DNA of 64,000 bases, taken from contig JBBCJX010000003.1 in the NCBI GenBank assembly GCA_037189985.1, positions 140,220 through 204,219 of the forward strand, in the 5' to 3' direction. The position numbers and the translations under genes were made by a program. Below are positions 35,905 through 44,668 of the stretch, in pieces (the stretch's first letter is position 1; the number at the start of each line of letters is the position of its first letter). This DNA comes from UBA2031 sp037189985 (GTDB taxonomy: Bacteria > Pseudomonadota > Gammaproteobacteria > Pseudomonadales > Moraxellaceae). The notes under the pieces are model-generated. The model was not told the origin of the DNA. It searched no databases and saw only the letters and a list, made by a program, of their open reading frames with translations.

Positions 35905-36535
35905 TGATCTTCGTGGCTTTACGCTGCTGGAGCTGCTGGTGGCCGTGGCGATTCTCGCCCTGGTGGCGGTAGGCTCCTACCGCTTGCTGGCCAGCACGGT
36001 GGTATCGCGTGATCAAGGGCTGCGGCATGAGAAAATGCTGCGCGACCTGCACAAGGCCGAAATGATCCTGCAGCGCGATCTGCTTCAGGTTGCGGCAAGA
36101 CCTATCCGTGACGAGTTCGGTGACGTACAACCCGGCTTCTATCTTCCTCAGGAAAACGTCATGGAGTTCACGCGCCGGGGCTGGCGTAACCCCGTGCAGG
36201 AAGCCCGAAGCGACATGGTGCGGATTCGTTACCGTGTTGAAGGTGGACAACTCCTGCGCGAGCGCTGGAAGGTACTGGACCGTGCCCGTGTCAGCACGCC
36301 CGACAAGATCGTGCTGCTTGATGGTGTGGAAGATTTCCACCTTCAGGTTTTCGCAGGCGGCCGCTGGGAAACCGACTGGCCGCTCCTTGCCCAGACGCAG
36401 AAAAACAAAGGGCAACTGCCACTGCCTGAGGCAGTGGAAATCCGTTTTACGCTGAAAGAGGGTGGTGATATCCGCCGCCTGATTCCCTTGCCTGAAAATG
36501 ACGCCAATGTTGCAGACCAGACCGACAAATCCTGA
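35888..36535 (+). CDS. gspJ: Minor pseudopilin GspJ
   Basis: A 215-aa protein with prepilin site GFTLLELLVAVAILALVAVG and the GspJ pattern LHKAEMILQRDLLQVAARP. I chose the ATG at 35888; an in-frame GTG at 35882 would add two residues. It is part of the I-J-K tip complex and overlaps both neighbours. Confidence 0.93.
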   Translation: MRRHPDDLRGFTLLELLVAVAILALVAVGSYRLLASTVVSRDQGLRHEKMLRDLHKAEMILQRDLLQVAARPIRDEFGDVQPGFYLPQENVMEFTRRGWRNPVQEARSDMVRIRYRVEGGQLLRERWKVLDRARVSTPDKIVLLDGVEDFHLQVFAGGRWETDWPLLAQTQKNKGQLPLPEAVEIRFTLKEGGDIRRLIPLPENDANVADQTDKS

Positions 36536-37583
36536 CCGCCAGCGCGGCGTGGCATTGATCACGGTTCTGCTGGTGGTGGCCCTGGCCGCCACGCTGGCAG
36601 TGGGCATGCTGCGCGCCCAGCATATGGCTCTGCAGCATGCAGCCGGCCTTTTCAGCCAGGATCAGGCCCTGCTCTATACACAGGGGGCAGAAGACTTTGT
36701 CCGCGAGCTCCTGAGCGAAGATGCCAAAAATGATCAAAGGAATGGCCGCCAGGTTGATCACCTTGGTGAGGTATGGGCGCGGCCGTTCCCGCCATTCCCG
36801 GTGGATGGCGGGATGATCCATGCCCGGGTTACCGACATGCAGGGCCGCTTCAACCTTAACCGGCTCTGGCATGACAACGCACCCGACCCGGTAGCAGCAG
36901 CGATTCTTGGCAGGCTCCTGAAAAACCTTGATCTCCCCGAAACACTGGTGCCGGCACTGACCGACTGGATTGACGCGGACGGTGACCCCACCGGTGCCGA
37001 CGGCGCAGAGGACGACTATTACTCGCGCCTGGATCGCCCGTACCGGACTGCCAACCAGGCATTTGGCGATGTTTCCGAGCTGAGACTGGTCAAGGGTTTT
37101 ACGCCTGAAATCATCGCGCGCCTGCGCCCGCATGTCTGTGCCCTGCCAGCCGCCGCCTTGCTGAACATCAATACCGCAGAACCAGTGACACTGGCCGCAC
37201 TCAGCCAGACATTCAGTGCCCGCACGGCCGAAGAGTTTGTCCGCCAGCGGCCATCCAAGGGCTATGACAGCGTCAACGAATTCCTGGCCGAACCGGTTTT
37301 CAATGGCCTGGACAGCAATCAGAAAAATGAACTGGCCAGCCAGCTGGATGTCCGCAGCCGCTACTTCCAGCTCATGGCGGATGCCGAAATTGCGGGCCGC
37401 CACAGCACCGTGCTTGCCGTGATTGCCCGTAATGATTCCGGTACACTCCAGACCATTGCGCGTGACCTCGGCCAGAAGTTCGTAACGACCGCTGCGCCAA
37501 AGGATGAACAGAATAACAAGGCCGGCACTGATGAAGATCGAGCCGTGGAAGACATGAAGGCGGCCGCCCGGGATCTTTTATGA
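36498..37583 (+). CDS. gspK: Minor pseudopilin GspK
   Basis: A 361-aa protein. Its leader site RQRGVALITVLLVVALAATL lacks Glu at +5, the normal exception for GspK. The large globular part (RFNLNRLW, LTDWIDADGDPTGADGAEDDYY, ALLNINTAEP) carries the calcium-binding and helix-rich features of the family. It caps the pseudopilus. It overlaps gspL by four bases. Confidence 0.94.
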   Translation: MTPMLQTRPTNPDRQRGVALITVLLVVALAATLAVGMLRAQHMALQHAAGLFSQDQALLYTQGAEDFVRELLSEDAKNDQRNGRQVDHLGEVWARPFPPFPVDGGMIHARVTDMQGRFNLNRLWHDNAPDPVAAAILGRLLKNLDLPETLVPALTDWIDADGDPTGADGAEDDYYSRLDRPYRTANQAFGDVSELRLVKGFTPEIIARLRPHVCALPAAALLNINTAEPVTLAALSQTFSARTAEEFVRQRPSKGYDSVNEFLAEPVFNGLDSNQKNELASQLDVRSRYFQLMADAEIAGRHSTVLAVIARNDSGTLQTIARDLGQKFVTTAAPKDEQNNKAGTDEDRAVEDMKAAARDLL

Positions 37584-38776
37584 ATACACTTTTCCTCCAT
37601 CTTTCCACGCAAGGGAAATCCTGCCGTGCCTGGCTGCGCAGTCCAGACGGTTTTTCTTCCTTGGGCGAAGCCCTGCCTGCTGAATTGGCTCTGTCCCATG
37701 CCGGCTCGGCCTGTGTGGTATTCCTTCCAGCATCGAGCTGCCTGCTGACCTCTGCGACTGTCAGTGCAAAGCAGTTACGGCAAGCAGGACAATCATTGGG
37801 CTGGCTGATAGAGGAACAGACCGGCGAGGACGTAGAAAACCTCCATGTGGTCGCCGGGCCGGTGGAGGAGGGCGACAGGACGCCCTTGCTGGCTGTCTCG
37901 AAAAGTCTGCTGCAATCGCTGCTGCTGGAGTTGCGCAGCACAGGCCTGCAGGTGGTCGCCGTACTGCCCGATATCCTGCTGTTGCCGCGTGATGACAGCG
38001 AATGGCAGCTTGCCCTGTGGCCTGAAGACCAGCTTACATTGCGTACAGGCGAGCTGGGCGGCGCTGTGCTGGAAGCCAGTCTTCTGGAGCTGATGCTGGA
38101 TGCTGCATTGCAGGAAAGGATTGCAAGCGGCGAACCACTGCGCATCAGTGCGACAGCGGACGAGTCATTTCGCGAGCGCATTCAGTCCTGGCTAAGTGCA
38201 CGTGGAATACAGGCCGAAATCAGTACTGCTCAGGATGTCAGTGCAATACTGTCGCCAGGCACAGACTGGCCTCGTCATCCGGCCAACCTCATGCAGGGCG
38301 AGTTTGCCCTTACCCGTGGTTTCACTTTGCCCAGGACGTGGCGCATTGCCGCCATCTTCGTGGCCCTGGCATTTTCCGTACAGTTGCTCAGCGAGTGGAC
38401 ACAGTATGGCTACTACCGCTATCAGGCAAAAAAGATCCAGGCAGAAGCGGTGGCGCTCTATAAAAACCTGTTCCCGGCAGACCGGCGCATCGTCAATCTC
38501 GAACGCCAGTTGAAGGCGCAACTGAATGGCGGCAACAGTGGCAGCAACATGCTGTCAACGCTGACCCGCGTTGCGGAAAGCCTTCAGGGCTCCGGACTCA
38601 ATACGCAGCGTGTCGATTTTTCTGGCAGTACGCTGACACTGGATGTCAGTGCACGGGCACTGGGAGAACTGGACCGCTTCCGTGAGAAGCTGGACGGGCA
38701 GGGCTTTCGTACTGAAATCGTGTCGGCCAATGCACAGGGTGGCCTGATACGTGGCCGCTTGCGGGTGGAGGGCTGA
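37580..38776 (+). CDS. gspL: Type II secretion platform protein GspL
   Basis: A 398-aa single-span protein. A cytoplasmic actin-like domain (1-245) would bind GspE. One membrane span (about 253-272, WRIAAIFVALAFSVQLL) is followed by a periplasmic ferredoxin-like domain. Its position between gspK and gspM is the standard order. Confidence 0.92.
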   Translation: MNTLFLHLSTQGKSCRAWLRSPDGFSSLGEALPAELALSHAGSACVVFLPASSCLLTSATVSAKQLRQAGQSLGWLIEEQTGEDVENLHVVAGPVEEGDRTPLLAVSKSLLQSLLLELRSTGLQVVAVLPDILLLPRDDSEWQLALWPEDQLTLRTGELGGAVLEASLLELMLDAALQERIASGEPLRISATADESFRERIQSWLSARGIQAEISTAQDVSAILSPGTDWPRHPANLMQGEFALTRGFTLPRTWRIAAIFVALAFSVQLLSEWTQYGYYRYQAKKIQAEAVALYKNLFPADRRIVNLERQLKAQLNGGNSGSNMLSTLTRVAESLQGSGLNTQRVDFSGSTLTLDVSARALGELDRFREKLDGQGFRTEIVSANAQGGLIRGRLRVEG

Positions 38777-38779
38777 GTC

Positions 38780-39283
38780 ATGAGTGCATTCGACACCATC
38801 CGCCAGTCCTGGAGGGAAAGCACTGCACCGTTGCGCCAGCGCTGGCTGATGCTGGCTCCGCGCGAACAAAGCGCCTTGCGTATCCTTGCCATTTTTGCCG
38901 TAGTGCTCATTGCCGTGTACGGCCTCTGGCTGCCATCACGCCATGCTGCAGAAAACTATCGTCTGCAATACGAAAAGAATCGTGAGCTGCTCGTATTGAT
39001 GCAGAACAGCAGCAATCAGATACGGAGTTCGGCCGCATCAACCAATGGCGGCTCTGTACTTGGTATCGTCAGTGGCGCGGCGGCGGCCGGGGGATTGAAC
39101 CTGAGCCGTATCGAGCCCGAGGGAGACAGCCAGGTACGTGTGTGGCTGGAGAAAGCCGACTTCAACCGCATTGCCGCCTGGCTGACGGCCCTGGCGGCCC
39201 AGGGTGTAACACTGAAAGAAGTCCAGGCAGAAAAGCAGGCTGACAACAACGGCGTTTCCGCCCGCTTGATGTTGTCGCGCTGA
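38780..39283 (+). CDS. gspM: Type II secretion platform protein GspM
   Basis: A 167-aa protein with a short cytoplasmic N-terminus, one membrane span (ALRILAIFAVVLIAVYGLWL) and a periplasmic ferredoxin-like domain. It pairs with GspL. It is the last gsp gene seen; gspN, gspC, gspD and the prepilin peptidase are not in the window. Confidence 0.92.
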   Translation: MSAFDTIRQSWRESTAPLRQRWLMLAPREQSALRILAIFAVVLIAVYGLWLPSRHAAENYRLQYEKNRELLVLMQNSSNQIRSSAASTNGGSVLGIVSGAAAAGGLNLSRIEPEGDSQVRVWLEKADFNRIAAWLTALAAQGVTLKEVQAEKQADNNGVSARLMLSR

Positions 39284-39296
39284 ACCGAACCCAGAG

Positions 39297-39911
39297 TCAG
39301 GCAGTCGCCACACCCAGTGTCATGAAGGAGCCCACCGACGGTAAACCCTCTGCCTGAAACTGGCGCTTCTCGACCACCTTCAAACCGGCAGCGGCAATCA
39401 GCCCAAGATGGTCACGGTTCAGATGGCAGCCATCTGCAATGATCTTCTGCAGAGGCGTCAGCCGGTGCTGCCAGCGCGCAACGGCAGGGTCTGGACTCAG
39501 GCCGTGCTCCACAAAATAGAAACGGCCACCGGGTTTCAGCACCCGCCGGATTTCCTGCAGGGCACTTTCAACATCCGGGATGCTGCACAGTGTCCAGGTG
39601 GAAACAACGGCATCAAAGCTGGCCGATGGCATGGGCAGACTTTCGCCACTGATCAGGGCAAAGCGTACGGGCAGGGTACTTTTTTCCAGCCGCTTTTCAG
39701 CCAGCCGGTGTACACCGGGATTCACGTCGACCGTTGTCAGGCTGCTGACGGTGGCAGGGTAGTGGTCCAGGTTAAGCCCGGTTCCGAAGCCTATCTCCAG
39801 GACACTCCCTGACACAGGTGCCAGCAATTCCCTGCGGGCCTGTGTAAAGGCCGGCTGCGACATCAACCAGTCCAGCAGATGAGGAAAAATGTGACGGGAA
39901 TAAAGCGACAT
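39297..39911 (-). CDS. Class I SAM-dependent methyltransferase
   Basis: A 204-aa protein of the small UbiE-like type. Motif I is VLEIGFGTGLNLDHYP, motif II VDVNPGVHRLAEKR, and post-motif sequences are FDAVVSTWTLCSIPD and RVLKPGGRFYFVEHGL. The substrate cannot be told from sequence. It lies 19 bases downstream of an MFS transporter gene on the same strand and converges on gspM with a 13-base gap that has no visible terminator. Confidence 0.88.
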   Translation of the reverse strand: MSLYSRHIFPHLLDWLMSQPAFTQARRELLAPVSGSVLEIGFGTGLNLDHYPATVSSLTTVDVNPGVHRLAEKRLEKSTLPVRFALISGESLPMPSASFDAVVSTWTLCSIPDVESALQEIRRVLKPGGRFYFVEHGLSPDPAVARWQHRLTPLQKIIADGCHLNRDHLGLIAAAGLKVVEKRQFQAEGLPSVGSFMTLGVATA

Positions 39912-39930
39912 GGCAGCACTCCTGGCGGTA

Positions 39931-41244
39931 TCAGCCCTTGATGCTCAGCAGGTCGTCATCCTTGGTCTCCCGGCTCAACAGCAGCGCCGTGAGCGTCAAC
40001 AGGGCAGCGGCACACAAGTAATACCCCACAGAATGCAGGCCGTACCGGCTTGCCAGCCAAGTAGCGATATACGGCGCCAGAGAGGCGCCGAAAATACCCG
40101 CCAGATTGAATGTCAGCGAAGCTCCGGTGTAACGCACTGCCGTTGGAAACATTTCTGACAGCACGGTGCCCAGCGGGCCATAGGTCATACCCATGAGGGC
40201 CAGCCCCAGCGTCAGGAATACGGTGATACCGAGAACATTCCCGCTGCCAAACAAGGGCGAGAACAGCAGACCGAATCCTGCAATGAGAAGGGTCACGATA
40301 CTCAGTATGCGGCGGCGCCCGTAGCGGTCGGCCAGTACGGCGGACACGGGAATGGCAGCCGCAAAGAACAACACGGCAAAAAGCTGTATCAGCAGGAACT
40401 CTTCACGTGCATAACCCAGCCTGCTGGTTCCCCATGTCAGTGCAAACACGGTGGTCAGGTAGAACAGCACGAAAGTTGCAATGGCCATCACCGTGCCCAG
40501 CACGAGGGCACGCGTATGCTGGCGCAGGATGGCAAGCATGGGCACAGCCACACGCTCCTGTTTGTCCAGCGTGTGCTGAAAAGCCGGAGTTTCTTCGATC
40601 TTCAGGCGGACATACAAACCCACCAGCACCAACAAGGCACTGGCAAGGAAAGGGACACGCCATCCCCAGCTCATGAACTGCTCGTTGCTGAGCGTTTCCG
40701 TCAGGATGAGAAAAGAAGCGCCAGACAAAAGAAAGCCTAGCGGCGCTCCCAACTGCGGGAACATGCCGTACCAGGCGCGCTTGCCTGGCGGAGCGTTCTC
40801 TGTTGCCAGCAACACGGCGCCACCCCATTCGCCGCCCAGCCCCAGACCTTGTCCGAAGCGGCAGAGAGCAAGCAGAAGCGGGGCGGCAACACCAATCTGT
40901 GCGTATGTGGGAAGCAGGCCGATGACGACCGTCGAAATGCCCATGGTGAGCAAGGCCGCTACCAGCGTTGCCTTGCGGCCGATACGGTCACCAAAGTGCC
41001 CAAACAGCGCCGAACCTACGGGGCGCGCAAAAAATGCGATGGCAAAGGTCGCCAGTGACTGCAGGACCGCCGTGGTGGGATCACTGCCCGGAAAAAACAG
41101 CGCCGGGAAAACCAGCACCGCTGCCGTGGCATAGATATAGAAATCGAAGAACTCGATCGTGGTACCGATCAGGCTTGCGAAAAGCACACGGCGCGGAGAA
41201 TTCCGCGCCGTGTTGCTGTTAGCCAGTTCATGGCCTTGGGACAT
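39931..41244 (-). CDS. MFS transporter, metabolite:H+ symporter type
   Basis: A 437-aa protein with about 12 membrane spans. Family marks are SLIGTTIEFFDFYIYATAA at the start, HFGDRIGRKATL in the first cytoplasmic loop and ADRYGRRRIL in the matching loop of the second half, as in the MHS (ShiA/ProP-like) subfamily. The likely substrate is a small organic acid or osmolyte; this cannot be refined. It lies 12 bases past the ETF dehydrogenase gene. Confidence 0.9.
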   Translation of the reverse strand: MSQGHELANSNTARNSPRRVLFASLIGTTIEFFDFYIYATAAVLVFPALFFPGSDPTTAVLQSLATFAIAFFARPVGSALFGHFGDRIGRKATLVAALLTMGISTVVIGLLPTYAQIGVAAPLLLALCRFGQGLGLGGEWGGAVLLATENAPPGKRAWYGMFPQLGAPLGFLLSGASFLILTETLSNEQFMSWGWRVPFLASALLVLVGLYVRLKIEETPAFQHTLDKQERVAVPMLAILRQHTRALVLGTVMAIATFVLFYLTTVFALTWGTSRLGYAREEFLLIQLFAVLFFAAAIPVSAVLADRYGRRRILSIVTLLIAGFGLLFSPLFGSGNVLGITVFLTLGLALMGMTYGPLGTVLSEMFPTAVRYTGASLTFNLAGIFGASLAPYIATWLASRYGLHSVGYYLCAAALLTLTALLLSRETKDDDLLSIKG

Positions 41245-41256
41245 GGGCTTCCTGCC

Positions 41257-42909
41257 TTACATGTTCGGGTAGTTGGGCCCACCGGTGCCTTCCGGCACCA
41301 CCCAGGTGATGTTCTGGGCCGGGTCCTTGATGTCACAGGTCTTGCAGTGCACACAGTTCTGCGCATTGATCTGGAAACGTTTGTCACCTTCGGCGGTGTC
41401 CACAACCTCGTAAACGCCAGCCGGGCAGTAAAGGCGTGCCGGCTCGCCATACAAGGGCAGGTTCTTCTTGATGGGAATGTCGGGGTTCTTCAGCTTCAGA
41501 TGAACCGGCTGGTCTTCTTCATGATTGGTGCTGGAGAGGAAAACGGACGAAAGCTTGTCAAAGCTGATCTTGCCATCCGGCTTGGGGTACTCGATCTTCG
41601 GAGACTGCGCGGCCAGATCCAGGCAAGCATAGTCCGGCGTGGTGTCGTGGATGGTGTAGGGAATCTTGCCGTCGAAAATGTTCTGGTCGATGAAGTTGAA
41701 GGCGCCGCCCATGAAGGTGCCCATGCGGTGCATGGCCGGACCGAAATTGCGCGACTTGTACAGCTCCTCAAACAACCACGATGCCTTGAACTTCTCGGTG
41801 AAGAGCGTGGGCTCGTCATTGGCCTTACCGGCCTTGAGCAGCTCGGCCAGTGCCTCGGCAGCGATCATGCCGGACTTCATGGCGGTGTGACTGCCCTTGA
41901 TCTTGGAGAAGTTCAGGAAGCCTGCGTCGTCACCCACCAGCGCTCCACCCGGGAAGGTCAGCTTGGGCAGGGAGTTGAGGCCGCCCTTGATGATGGCGCG
42001 GGCACCGTAGGAAACACGCTTGCCACCTTCCAGATACTTCCTGATCACCGGGTGGTGCTTGAAGCGCTGCATCTCGTCAAACGGCGAGAGGTATGGGTTG
42101 TGGTAGGAGAGGTCTGTAATCAGGCCCACGGAAATCTGGTTGTTCTCGTGGTGATACAGCCACCAGCCGCCGGACTCGCCATTTTCGGCAAGGGGCCAGC
42201 CGGCACCGTGCATGACTAGGCCCGGCTCGTGCAGGGCGGGGTCGATGTCCCAGAGTTCCTTGATGCCAAGGCCGTAATGCTGGGGGTCTGCATCCTTGTC
42301 CAGGTCGAACTTGCGGATGAGCTCCTTGCCCAGGTTGCCACGGCAACCCTCAGCAAAGAGGGTGTACTTGGCGTGCAACTCATAGCCGGGGGTATAGCTA
42401 TGCTTGTGTGAGCCATCACGGGCCACGCCCATGTCGCCGGTGGCAATGCCTTTCACGGAGCCGTCTTCGTTGTACAGGACTTCCGAGGCAGCAAAGCCGG
42501 GGAAGAGGTTCACTTCCAGCTCTTCGGCCTTGGTGGCCAGCCAGCGCACAAGGTTGCCCAGGCTGATGACATAGTTGCCTTCGTTGTGCATAGGCTTGGG
42601 CACGACCCAGCCCGGAGTCAGCACGCTGCGGGTGTCGCTGAGCAGGAAATAGACTTCGTCACGCACTACCGGCGTATTCAGGGGAGCTCCCTGTTCCTTC
42701 CAATCCGGAAAGAGCTCAGCCAGCGCACGCGGCTCAAAGCAGGCGCCGGACAGGATGTGGGCACCGAACTCAGAGCCCTTCTCGACGACACAGACGGAAA
42801 TTTCCTGACCCGACTCAATGCTCAGCTGGCGCAGACGGATAGCGGCAGACAAACCGGCCGGGCCGCCCCCGACGATGACAACGTCAAACTCCATTGCTTC
42901 TCTTTCCAC
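41257..42909 (-). CDS. Electron-transfer flavoprotein-ubiquinone oxidoreductase
   Basis: A 550-aa membrane-associated enzyme that passes electrons from ETF, reduced by fatty-acid and amino-acid dehydrogenases, to ubiquinone. It shows the FAD dinucleotide fold VVIVGGGPAGLSAAIRL, the ETF-QO segment FAEGCRGNLGKELI, and a C-terminal 4Fe-4S site (QNCVHCKTCDIKDPAQNI). I chose the GTG at 42909 because GAGGAGG lies five bases upstream and the resulting MEREAMEFDV matches the usual N-terminus in related bacteria. The ATG at 42894 is an alternative. Confidence 0.95.
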   Translation of the reverse strand: MEREAMEFDVVIVGGGPAGLSAAIRLRQLSIESGQEISVCVVEKGSEFGAHILSGACFEPRALAELFPDWKEQGAPLNTPVVRDEVYFLLSDTRSVLTPGWVVPKPMHNEGNYVISLGNLVRWLATKAEELEVNLFPGFAASEVLYNEDGSVKGIATGDMGVARDGSHKHSYTPGYELHAKYTLFAEGCRGNLGKELIRKFDLDKDADPQHYGLGIKELWDIDPALHEPGLVMHGAGWPLAENGESGGWWLYHHENNQISVGLITDLSYHNPYLSPFDEMQRFKHHPVIRKYLEGGKRVSYGARAIIKGGLNSLPKLTFPGGALVGDDAGFLNFSKIKGSHTAMKSGMIAAEALAELLKAGKANDEPTLFTEKFKASWLFEELYKSRNFGPAMHRMGTFMGGAFNFIDQNIFDGKIPYTIHDTTPDYACLDLAAQSPKIEYPKPDGKISFDKLSSVFLSSTNHEEDQPVHLKLKNPDIPIKKNLPLYGEPARLYCPAGVYEVVDTAEGDKRFQINAQNCVHCKTCDIKDPAQNITWVVPEGTGGPNYPNM

Positions 42910-43083
42910 GACAGCCTCCTCAACAAGCTGGATAGGTCCCCGCGCCACCTGGCAACACGCTAAGTACGCATAAGGACTCGATTTTCGAGCGCTGCGTAGT
43001 ATAAAAGCAGCTATCCGAAAGGCCAATCAAAGTCGCATGTTTTATGTCAGACAACATTGGCCCGTGACCAAGCAGGTTTCGTC

Positions 43084-43677
43084 ATGAGTGACAGCCCTCC
43101 AGCCTCCCGGCTTCGTGCCGACCCCATGGCCATTGCGCGGCTGCTGAAAGACGAGCAAGGCAACGACCCGAAGGGGCTGCCTCCCGTGCACAAATGGAAT
43201 CCTCCGTTCTGTGGTGACCTCAACATGGAGATCAAGCGCAACGGGCAGTGGTTCTATATGGGAACTCCTATCGGCCGCCCAGCGCTGGTCAATCTCTTCA
43301 GTTCGGTGCTGCGCCATGACGAGGATGGCCATTACTACCTCGTCACGCCGGTAGAAAAAGTCCGTATCCGGGTAGAGGACGCGCCTTTCCTCGCCGTTCT
43401 GGTGGAACGGCACGAGGAGCAGGGCGTGCAATATCTCAAGTTCACGACATTGACTGGCGATGTCGTGGTGGCAGGCCCCGATCATCCCATGCGGGTGGTT
43501 TACAAAGATGATCAGGAGCCCAGCCCCTACATCCACCTGCGCGACCGCCTGGAGGCCCTGATCTCCCGCAATGTTTACTACCAGTTGGTGGAATGGGGAG
43601 AGGAGGCCGAAGAAGAGGGCCAGCATGTACTGGGGGTACGCAGTGGCGGCCAGTTCTATGTCATCGGCTATCTCTGA
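43084..43677 (+). CDS. DUF1285 family protein
   Basis: A 197-aa cytoplasmic protein of unknown function. KWNPPFCGDLNMEIKRNGQW and MGTPIGRPALVNLFSSVL match the conserved core of DUF1285. The ATG at 43084 is preferred; an in-frame start at 43057 would add nine residues. It is transcribed divergently from the ETF dehydrogenase gene across about 170 bases. Confidence 0.85.
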   Translation: MSDSPPASRLRADPMAIARLLKDEQGNDPKGLPPVHKWNPPFCGDLNMEIKRNGQWFYMGTPIGRPALVNLFSSVLRHDEDGHYYLVTPVEKVRIRVEDAPFLAVLVERHEEQGVQYLKFTTLTGDVVVAGPDHPMRVVYKDDQEPSPYIHLRDRLEALISRNVYYQLVEWGEEAEEEGQHVLGVRSGGQFYVIGYL

Positions 43678-43678
43678 T

Positions 43679-43701
43679 CCGTACCTGAAAGGACGGTTTT
43701 T
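43679..43701 (+). terminator. Likely intrinsic terminator of the DUF1285 gene
   Basis: CCGT and ACGG close a short stem with an inner CCT/AGG, directly followed by five T residues. It starts two bases past the stop codon. The stem is short, so strength is uncertain. Confidence 0.5.
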
Positions 43702-43802
43702 AGGGCTGCAAGGCTTAGACCGATTGGGCGCCAGCACTGGCGACCGGCGCTGGCTGTTCTAGGCTCTGGGATCATCCCTGCAGCAGTCTGGTCGAGGCAT
43801 TC

Positions 43803-44648
43803 ATGCCAGTAACACGCAGCCGCCTGCGGGCTCATGCTGTCGAGTGGCATGTAGCCCCGGCCCCCCATGTTGATCCCGTACACCGCGCCGGATTCCTGGA
43901 CCTTCAGCGTCGCTGCAACAGCGAGATATGCCGTCATGCCTCGCTTACGCATAACCGCTGGCTGGATGGCATCGAGTCCGCATCCGTGCCTTTCGAGAAT
44001 CTTCTCTGCACCTTGCAGCAACTGGCCATCTTTCTGCGCCAGATGGCACTGGCACGGGAGCGCCACACGCTGATGCTGACGGAGGGGCATACCCTTATGG
44101 AAAGTCACTCCGGCATAGCCGTGGTCATCTGCTTTGACGAAAACGGTGTGCCATGGTGTCCGCCTCTGCCCGGCATGGGACTGGGTGATCCTTATGCCTT
44201 CAGCGAACGACTGCACAACTGGTGGACATCCTGGCAGCAGTCAACGCGCAATGCGCCGGAGGGCTGGTGTCTCCAACACTGCGGCCCGGCCACCCGCAAT
44301 TTGTGCGACATGATTGAAGAAGGCTATAACGCCATCGACCTGAGTACAGGGCTTGGGGTGATGATGGCGCTGGAAAACAGCCTAAGTACGGATTTCTGGC
44401 AGCGCCTTGCCCGTGGACTGAAACAGCGTTGCGAAGAAAATGCGATGCCTTTTCCCGACTCCGGCTTTTTCCCGGTGGCAGAAACCCACGCACGCCTGCA
44501 GGCGCGCCACGGGCTCTATCTGGTCGAGGCGGCCAGCGTGAACGACATGCTGGACGTGGATGTATTTTTTAACGCCAGCGAACACACCCTCAGCCATCTG
44601 GGAGACTTCTGGAAAGTGCAGGGCGAAGCCCTGCAACTCAGGCACTGA
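43803..44648 (+). CDS. Uncharacterised helical protein
   Basis: A 281-aa protein I do not recognise. It is predicted mostly helical and soluble, with many His and Glu residues (FPVAETHARLQARHGLYLVE, FFNASEHTLSHLGDFW). The spacing of these His/Glu pairs recalls the heme-oxygenase-like fold that can hold a di-metal site, but this is a weak impression. There is no signal peptide. It stands alone between the DUF1285 gene and the convergent rapA. A good codon pattern over its whole length supports it as real. Confidence 0.65.
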   Translation: MPVTRSRLRAHAVEWHVAPAPHVDPVHRAGFLDLQRRCNSEICRHASLTHNRWLDGIESASVPFENLLCTLQQLAIFLRQMALARERHTLMLTEGHTLMESHSGIAVVICFDENGVPWCPPLPGMGLGDPYAFSERLHNWWTSWQQSTRNAPEGWCLQHCGPATRNLCDMIEEGYNAIDLSTGLGVMMALENSLSTDFWQRLARGLKQRCEENAMPFPDSGFFPVAETHARLQARHGLYLVEAASVNDMLDVDVFFNASEHTLSHLGDFWKVQGEALQLRH

Positions 44649-44668
44649 CCCATTGCAACACTGATTTT

